In this document: piece by piece, positions 60,301-64,000 of the stretch | How positions within the stretch are numbered: position 1 is the first letter of the stretch | How the letters are laid out: each line of letters starts with the position of its first letter | NCBI RefSeq assembly: GCF_900187375.1 | Contig: NZ_FYEW01000001.1 | Coordinates: 186,001 to 250,000, forward strand | Direction of reading: 5' to 3' | Length of the DNA: 64,000 nt | Source: Hymenobacter gelipurpurascens | GTDB taxonomy: Bacteria; Bacteroidota; Bacteroidia; Cytophagales; Hymenobacteraceae | Position numbers and translations under genes: made by a program | Notes under the pieces: model-generated | Database searches by the model: none | What the model was told of the DNA's origin: nothing | Seen by the model: only the letters and a program-made list of their open reading frames with translations

Positions 60301-61915
60301 AATCATTGCCAACCGCGACAGCGTGGTTTGGTACTGGCGAATGCGTTTCCATGCGCCTCAGGCCGGTGAGGAATCGGGGTGGGCTACCAGCTCGTTCCGG
60401 ATCATCAGTGGCCGCAACGGCGGCTGGTCGCAGAGCCATGTAGGCCAGTTCCAGCGCGATGAGAAAGCCGGAATTACAGTAGCTGCCCCCGGTGGGCAAT
60501 GGGCATTTGACGCCGGTAGTAAGCAGGCTACCATTACGTCTACCCGCATCGGTCCGGCCCGCCAGTGGGAAACGCTGTCGCACACCATCCGGACCAGTCC
60601 CACAGGCAGCTACACGCTTCGTCTGATCGGAATTGATGCCAACAACAATTCAGTAGAGCTCAACCCGAACGTTACGAGCCGCCGCCTCGACCTCAGCACC
60701 ATCTCAGCTACCACTTATCCTTATCTGCAGCTGGAAGCGGTGGTGAAGGAAAACGGCAGTGGCCCGGCTCCGCAACTAGAGCAGTGGCTGATTGCCTACC
60801 AGGGAGTGCCCGAAGGCGTAGTGCGGCCCCAGACCGTAGCGCTGGATGGCGCGGCACTGGCACTGCAAGCCAAACAGCAAGGCAAGCTCTCGATTCCGGT
60901 TACGTTCCAGAACGTGGCTGATTTCGATTTCACCAACCCAATGGTGGCCTACATCTTGGTGCGCAACGACAACAACGGCCTGCGCGAAAAGTACATTAAG
61001 CTGCCCGGTGCGGCCCTCACGGCGCACACCCAGCGGACGTATCAGGTGGAGTTGGATATTCGGGATCTACTCGGAACTCTATCGGGCCAGATTGTGCTCA
61101 ACCCCAACCTAGCGCTGAGCCCCAATCGCCAGCCAGAGCTGAATTACTTCAACAACGAGCAAGGCATTACAAGCTTCCAGGTAGATGACCGCGATACGCC
61201 GCCGGTGCTGGATGTTGCATTCGATGGCCGCCACTTGCTGAACGGCGACATTGTATCGGCGCAGCCCATCATTACGGTGCAGCTACGCGACCAGGATAAG
61301 CTACGCCCCATCAAGGACCGTACAGCCTTCAACCTCTTCCTGACCAGCCCGAATGGCGGTGCCACCGTGCCGCTGAATCTGAATGCGGCCAACGTGACGT
61401 TTGTGGCTGATTCGGCCAACGGGGTTGCTCGTCTGGAGGTGCATCTGGGCAAAGAGACGGCGCTGAAAGACGGTATCTACACGCTGGAAGTGCAGGGCAA
61501 GGACGGCTCTGGCAAGCTGGCCGGCTCTGAGCCGTACCGCATCACGTTTGAAGTGATTACGACGGCGGGCATCTCCAATGTGTTCCCGTATCCGAACCCC
61601 GTTACCAGCAAAGCCAAGTTCGTGTTTACCCTGACGGGAAGCGAGGTGCCGCGCAACATGAAAATCCAGATTATGACGCTTACGGGCCGCGTAGTACGGG
61701 AAATCATGATGAGCGAGCTGGGTAACTTGCACATCGGCAACAACATCACGGATTATGCCTGGGATGGTACCGATGAGTTCGGCGACCGGCTGGCCAATGG
61801 CACTTACCTCTACCGCGTAGTGCTCGATGACCCGCAGGGCAAGTTTGAGCAACGCACCACCGCCGCTGATAAAGCCTTCAAGCAGGGCTGGGGCAAACTG
61901 GTGCTAATCCGCTAG
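57335..61915 (+). CDS. porU: Type IX secretion C-terminal signal peptidase PorU
   Basis: PorU removes the C-terminal sorting domain of T9SS cargo and attaches A-LPS on the cell surface. The 1526-residue protein has a signal peptide (VALLLAFFALAPLAAEAQ), a gingipain-type N-terminal part, a C25 peptidase domain with His668 in SYFGHGDTGYLDWG and Cys702 in MYVSGCSAGNSF, CARDB-like Ig domains around 810-900, and a C-terminal FlgD-like domain (FPYPNPVTSKAKF, YAWDGTDEFGDRLANGTYLYR). It is longer than P. gingivalis PorU (about 1158) because of the extra Ig-like region. The stop TAG lies in CTAGGCCACT. Confidence 0.94.
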   Translation: MKQPYHLLTIKLGGWVALLLAFFALAPLAAEAQSGPYGNEWIVPGQQYYRIKLARTGLYRLDYQYLTQAGAGGVSPQRLQLWRRGREVAIHVGGNQSSLDPTTFVEFFGQKNDAALDRGMFRSASDQAQPYFSMFTDTAAYFLTWSNVAPGKRMTQSNLTGTTPHASRVQKTLRVESFRWNTINDEANVYQSWAELGEGFFSEEFGSRGYVDPITRDPWFALDSIWSVNSSGQAPHLDIQVVGKSSGAHISEVAVVAPGGIRVLGTIAFTDYGFARKSFTLLPSDRAANGRVQIQVKQVGTGGPRGDVARVAYLRLAFGQTSRWNPRRSQLLFANDSTLAGPAFYALDSIPASVRGYDVTDPYNVLRVEGQALGANRRGYVFPQAEGRTRSLMLAEADRALVPGVGRRVQFRQISPAAHNFLIISSRVLMQPASGVTNPVRAYANYRASSAGGSYDTLVVTSEELYDQFHYGERSALAVRQFAQWMLAGSKRPMSLLLLGKGLGVAEYCSSYHRVNPEGYTYAACGGPDNSVVRNLVPASTRGVSDVFFTANWQSNDYAPRMATGRVSAQTPQQVVNYLSKLQEHEVPAYAEWRRNVLHMAGGKEPAERLQYAAFLEEYATYVRKPPFGGTVKTYLRGDYPGTTPGEAQINWAPDLNAGVSFISYFGHGDTGYLDWGIPNINNPASGINNKGKYPVMYVSGCSAGNSFRAIPAFGGDQYVLAADKGFVGFLSDSDLAFPYDLHEMHTEMVKLLFSDPQWYGKPVAEVQQEVIRRLQGTNSLPNATTAMLMNTIWQGDPALKLYSPLKPDYQVASVKVAPDVVPVTAPSFQLQVRVANPGRRTTGKLDIKVTRTFGTNTVVLPIFTVPQARRDTTYTLTIPNTGLGSIIGQNTFLVELDPSNLIDESDETNNSGTTTYAFLTGGVTTLSPPEFGIVGARTVRLVGQSNLPTTVSREYDMELDTVQTFNSPLIQRTTLAAVMVPEWSVTAPIIANRDSVVWYWRMRFHAPQAGEESGWATSSFRIISGRNGGWSQSHVGQFQRDEKAGITVAAPGGQWAFDAGSKQATITSTRIGPARQWETLSHTIRTSPTGSYTLRLIGIDANNNSVELNPNVTSRRLDLSTISATTYPYLQLEAVVKENGSGPAPQLEQWLIAYQGVPEGVVRPQTVALDGAALALQAKQQGKLSIPVTFQNVADFDFTNPMVAYILVRNDNNGLREKYIKLPGAALTAHTQRTYQVELDIRDLLGTLSGQIVLNPNLALSPNRQPELNYFNNEQGITSFQVDDRDTPPVLDVAFDGRHLLNGDIVSAQPIITVQLRDQDKLRPIKDRTAFNLFLTSPNGGATVPLNLNAANVTFVADSANGVARLEVHLGKETALKDGIYTLEVQGKDGSGKLAGSEPYRITFEVITTAGISNVFPYPNPVTSKAKFVFTLTGSEVPRNMKIQIMTLTGRVVREIMMSELGNLHIGNNITDYAWDGTDEFGDRLANGTYLYRVVLDDPQGKFEQRTTAADKAFKQGWGKLVLIR

Positions 61916-61945
61916 GCCACTCCCGAAACTACGAATACCAAAAGA

Positions 61946-61978
61946 AGAGGCAGCCCAATTGGCTGCCTCTTTTTTTGT
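61946..61978 (+). terminator. Rho-independent terminator of porU
   Basis: A 10-base stem AGAGGCAGCC / GGCTGCCTCT with 5-base loop and a long T run after it. Confidence 0.88.
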
Positions 61979-62090
61979 GGCCTAGGCCAGTATACCTGTA
62001 TCGTAGAGCGGTAGTGTAAGCGCTAAGTAACGAAAGCAGACCACATGCGGCGGCCAGGAGTTGTTCTGATTCCGACTCCGAGAATCACAG

Positions 62091-62098
62091 TAGCTTCG
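62091..62098 (+). promoter_or_regulatory. -7-like box TAGCTTCG
   Basis: One mismatch to TAnnTTTG, 20 bases before the acyltransferase ATG. Confidence 0.4.
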
Positions 62099-62118
62099 TG
62101 GCTTGTCTACCCGCACAT

Positions 62119-63174
62119 ATGGAGCCCGTTCCTCAAAAAGTCCCGATCCGGTATTACGAAATAGACGTGCTTCGCTTTGTGGCGGCTCTGGCAGTAATGC
62201 TGTATCACTACCTCTACGTAGGCCATGCGCTGGAGCATTTGGTGCCGGCGCCCTTCATCGGGCAAAGCATCAGCCGATATGGGTATTTAGGCGTTGACCT
62301 GTTTTTCCTGATTTCCGGCTATGTCATTCTGGGGTCGGCGTACCAGCGCCCGCTCCGGCAATTCGTGACTTCGCGCATCACGCGGCTGTATCCTGCTTTC
62401 TGGGCCACCTGCACGCTCACTGCGTTGGTGTCGTATTGCTTCGCGTCTGCTTCAGTGCAGCCTCCTTCGCTGAGCACGTACCTCAGCAATATGAGTATGC
62501 TCCACGAGTTCTTTGGCAAAGACTCTATCTCGGGAGTATACTGGACGCTCACGCTCGAAATATCATTTTACTTCCTGATTTCCCTCTGCATCGGCTATCA
62601 GCTGTGGCCACAGTTACCGTACCTGCTGGGTGGCTGGTTGTTGTACACGCTGGCTGTGGGGCCAATGGGGCCGGTTACGCCCATCAGCCTGCTGCTTATT
62701 CCGAAATACAGTGCATACTTCATCAGCGGCATGTTGTTTTACCTGTTGCAACATCGGCTGGGCAACCGGCTGCTGCTGATGGGCTTGTTGTTGGTGGCCT
62801 TTGCAGCCAGTCTGCGCACAGCTAATGCCCAGCGCCTTTTTCTGGACATGCGTGCTCCTGAACTGCCGCCCTACAGCGCCGCCATGGTCGGGAGCCTAGT
62901 TAGTGGCATGTACCTCATGCTGTTGCTTATCATTACGCGGCATGTGAACCTAAGCCGGTTTCCCCGTTTGGCTATGCTTGGGAGCTTATCTTATCCCATT
63001 TACCTCATTCATGGCATAGGAATGGTGATTTTGCTGCGCTATGGGCAACAAATCAACCAATATTGGCTGCTGTTTGGGCTCATTGTGCTCGTGCTGAGTC
63101 TGGCTTATCTCACCCACAAATACATAGAGCGACCCGGAAGTGCCTACTTACGCCGCTGGCTCTCACGGTTGTGA
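62119..63174 (+). CDS. Acyltransferase 3 family membrane protein
   Basis: The 351-residue protein has about ten membrane helices and starts with the family signature YYEIDVLRFVAALAVMLYHYLYVGH, whose Arg and His are needed for acyl transfer in studied members. Later segments YLGVDLFFLISGYVI and SGVYWTLTLEISFYFLISL are also typical. Such enzymes O-acetylate or otherwise acylate sugars of cell-surface polymers at the inner membrane. No glycan gene cluster is adjacent, so the acceptor is unknown. The start MEPVPQKVPI is chosen over an upstream GTG. Confidence 0.9.
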   Translation: MEPVPQKVPIRYYEIDVLRFVAALAVMLYHYLYVGHALEHLVPAPFIGQSISRYGYLGVDLFFLISGYVILGSAYQRPLRQFVTSRITRLYPAFWATCTLTALVSYCFASASVQPPSLSTYLSNMSMLHEFFGKDSISGVYWTLTLEISFYFLISLCIGYQLWPQLPYLLGGWLLYTLAVGPMGPVTPISLLLIPKYSAYFISGMLFYLLQHRLGNRLLLMGLLLVAFAASLRTANAQRLFLDMRAPELPPYSAAMVGSLVSGMYLMLLLIITRHVNLSRFPRLAMLGSLSYPIYLIHGIGMVILLRYGQQINQYWLLFGLIVLVLSLAYLTHKYIERPGSAYLRRWLSRL

Positions 63175-63211
63175 AAAGGCCTGCATTCATCACTGATTAG
63201 CCTACTGATTG

Positions 63212-63697
63212 CTAACGCCGCCGGAGCGTTACGAAGCTGAAGGCGTAGGCGTGCTTCTCGTCGGGCTCGTGCCGCTCGCGGGATTCCTCGCGCCATTCGT
63301 CGGGGTTGAGTTGGGGGAAGGTCACGTCGCCCTCAAACGCGTGGTGTACCTCCGTGAGGTACACTACCTCGGCGGCGGGCAGTGCCTGACGGTAGATTTC
63401 GCCACCCCCAATTACAAAGACGTTTTCCTCGATGCCGCGCGCCATTTCCAGGGCCAGCGGCACGGAGTAGGCCACTTCGCAGCCATCCGCTTGCCAGCCG
63501 TTCTGCCGCGTCACGACGATGTTGGTGCGGTTGGGCAGTGGCTTCCCAATGCTCTCGAAAGTACGCCGGCCCATCACGATGGGGTGGCCCTGCGTGAGCT
63601 GTTTAAAGTGCTTTAGATCGAGGGGCAAATGCCACAACAGGCGGTTGTCGCCCCCGATTACTCCATTCTCTGCTACGGCTACTACTAAGGCGGTCAT
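63212..63697 (-). CDS. folA: Dihydrofolate reductase
   Basis: FolA reduces dihydrofolate to tetrahydrofolate with NADPH. The 161-residue protein starts MTALVVAVAENGVIGGDNRL, with LLWHLPLDLKHFKQLT (substrate pocket, acidic Asp), HPIVMGRRTFESIG (NADPH-binding) and FVIGGGEIYRQALP. The length fits chromosomal FolA. The gene lies 9 bases downstream of fmt on the same strand; both belong to one-carbon metabolism, since Fmt uses 10-formyl-tetrahydrofolate. Confidence 0.96.
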   Translation of the reverse strand: MTALVVAVAENGVIGGDNRLLWHLPLDLKHFKQLTQGHPIVMGRRTFESIGKPLPNRTNIVVTRQNGWQADGCEVAYSVPLALEMARGIEENVFVIGGGEIYRQALPAAEVVYLTEVHHAFEGDVTFPQLNPDEWREESRERHEPDEKHAYAFSFVTLRRR

Positions 63698-63706
63698 GTG
63701 GAGGGT

Positions 63707-64000
63707 TTAAGCGGGAGACTGATTGAGAACCGCCGCGTTGAAGCCACGTAGAAAATCGGGCACGCTCATGCGCTTTTTGCCTTCGAGCTGTACATCCTGC
63801 AAATCGAGCAGGCCGTGGGAGGTTTGCACGCGCAAATACGTGCGCCCATCCGTGAACCATGCGCCAGGTACGCCGGCTTCAGGGCCGCTGGCGTCCTCAT
63901 CATCAAAGGGCTGGGCCTTGAACACTTTGAGGGTGCGGCCATCGGGGAGCTGCGTAAACGCTGTGGGAATGGGGGAGAGGCCGCGCACCAAATTGGCCAG
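63707..64000 (-). CDS. fmt: Methionyl-tRNA formyltransferase, C-terminal end (partial)
   Basis: The last 97 codons of a leftward gene are visible; the 5' part is beyond the window. The sequence NLVRGLSPIPTAFTQLPDG, KVFKAQPFD, GLLDLQDVQLEGKKRMSVPDFLRGF matches the C-terminal OB-like domain of Fmt, including the NxxRgLsPiPgA phrase at its start (here with T for G). Fmt formylates initiator Met-tRNA. folA follows 9 bases downstream. Confidence 0.88.
   Translation of the reverse strand: MANLVRGLSPIPTAFTQLPDGRTLKVFKAQPFDDEDASGPEAGVPGAWFTDGRTYLRVQTSHGLLDLQDVQLEGKKRMSVPDFLRGFNAAVLNQSPA

Larger units (their letters stand above)
120..63480. repeat. Dispersed word CTAGGCCAST (core TAGGCCA / TGGCCTA)
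   Basis: By hand count the core TAGGCC/GGCCTA occurs about 160 times, the 7-mer TAGGCCA/TGGCCTA about 100 times in near-equal numbers of each orientation, and the 10-mer CTAGGCCACT, CTAGGCCAGT or complements about 31 times. Examples of the 10-mer lie near 4092, 9710, 16056, 25162, 31308, 41937, 48261, 55962 and 61981. Inverted pairs within 25 bases occur near 2180, 9509, 13297, 39562, 40165, 52676 and 61978. Words lie both in genes and in gaps. None of the 7-mers occurs between about 41950 and 46370. Confidence 0.8.

Noticed and set aside
1..64000. CRISPR arrays, tRNA and rRNA genes, insertion sequences, prophage
   Set aside because: No regular spaced repeats, cloverleaf sequences, transposase or phage proteins were seen on either strand.
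1..64000. Orientation switch of the TAGGCCA word near 30 kb as a replication-related skew
   Set aside because: TGGCCTA is somewhat commoner before about 30 kb and TAGGCCA after, but gene strand also changes and numbers are small, so no polarity is claimed.

Overview
The window reads as a chromosomal stretch of a Bacteroidota bacterium, most likely a Hymenobacter or close relative (order Cytophagales). The evidence is the high G+C coding sequence, type IX secretion genes (porV, porU and a protein with a type A sorting domain), families typical of the phylum (DUF3822, DUF4296, PspC-DUF2807, BatA-type VWA proteins), promoters with the phylum's TAnnTTTG -7 box, and almost no Shine-Dalgarno sequences. 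I see no rRNA, tRNA, insertion sequence, phage or CRISPR array. The sequence opens in the 3' end of one gene and closes inside fmt.

Layout. 1-5 kb: truncated globin, two Nudix hydrolases, coaD, DUF3822, a thioesterase. 5-9.5 kb: TPR histidine kinase, RecD-like helicase, DUF1573 protein. 9.5-13 kb: two aldo/keto reductases sharing a duplicated upstream block, then an AraC regulator. 13-17.4 kb: a leftward DUF58 / BatD-like / BatA / YggS run and a divergent DUF4296 lipoprotein. 17.4-24 kb: CsaA, DUF922, MATE pump, aminotransferase and an egtB-egtD ergothioneine operon. 24-31.5 kb: menC, secreted aspartyl protease with PDZ, acyltransferase, esterase, phasin-like protein with a histone H1-like tail, UbiB-family kinase. 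31.5-42.6 kb: phosphoglucomutase, hppD, small proteins, ABC-F ATPase, a GT-C-like membrane protein, murI, and a lipoprotein plus glutathionylspermidine-synthase-like pair resembling E. coli YgiB/YgiC. 42.6-46.5 kb: an AT-rich interval and a 1056-residue T9SS cargo protein. 46.6-50 kb: iscS-iscU-hypothetical-iscA and methylmalonyl-CoA epimerase. 50-55.8 kb: TsaC-like, CCA-adding enzyme, PspC-DUF2807 protein and its PadR regulator. 56-64 kb: porV-porU, acyltransferase 3, folA and the end of fmt.

The most striking signal is not a gene. A short non-palindromic word, extended consensus CTAGGCCAST (S = C or G), is dispersed over the window. By hand I count about 160 sites of the core TAGGCC/GGCCTA, about 100 of TAGGCCA/TGGCCTA (about 8 expected by chance) and about 31 of the 10-mer (well below 1 expected). 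It often sits in inverted pairs that form terminator hairpins, supplies the TAG stop codon of about a dozen genes, and is missing from the AT-rich T9SS cargo region. This is the pattern of a DNA-uptake-type or other highly iterated chromosomal signal. Three related intergenic inverted-repeat elements built on GTGAA words fill gaps between leftward genes, and three other long hairpin repeats lie elsewhere.
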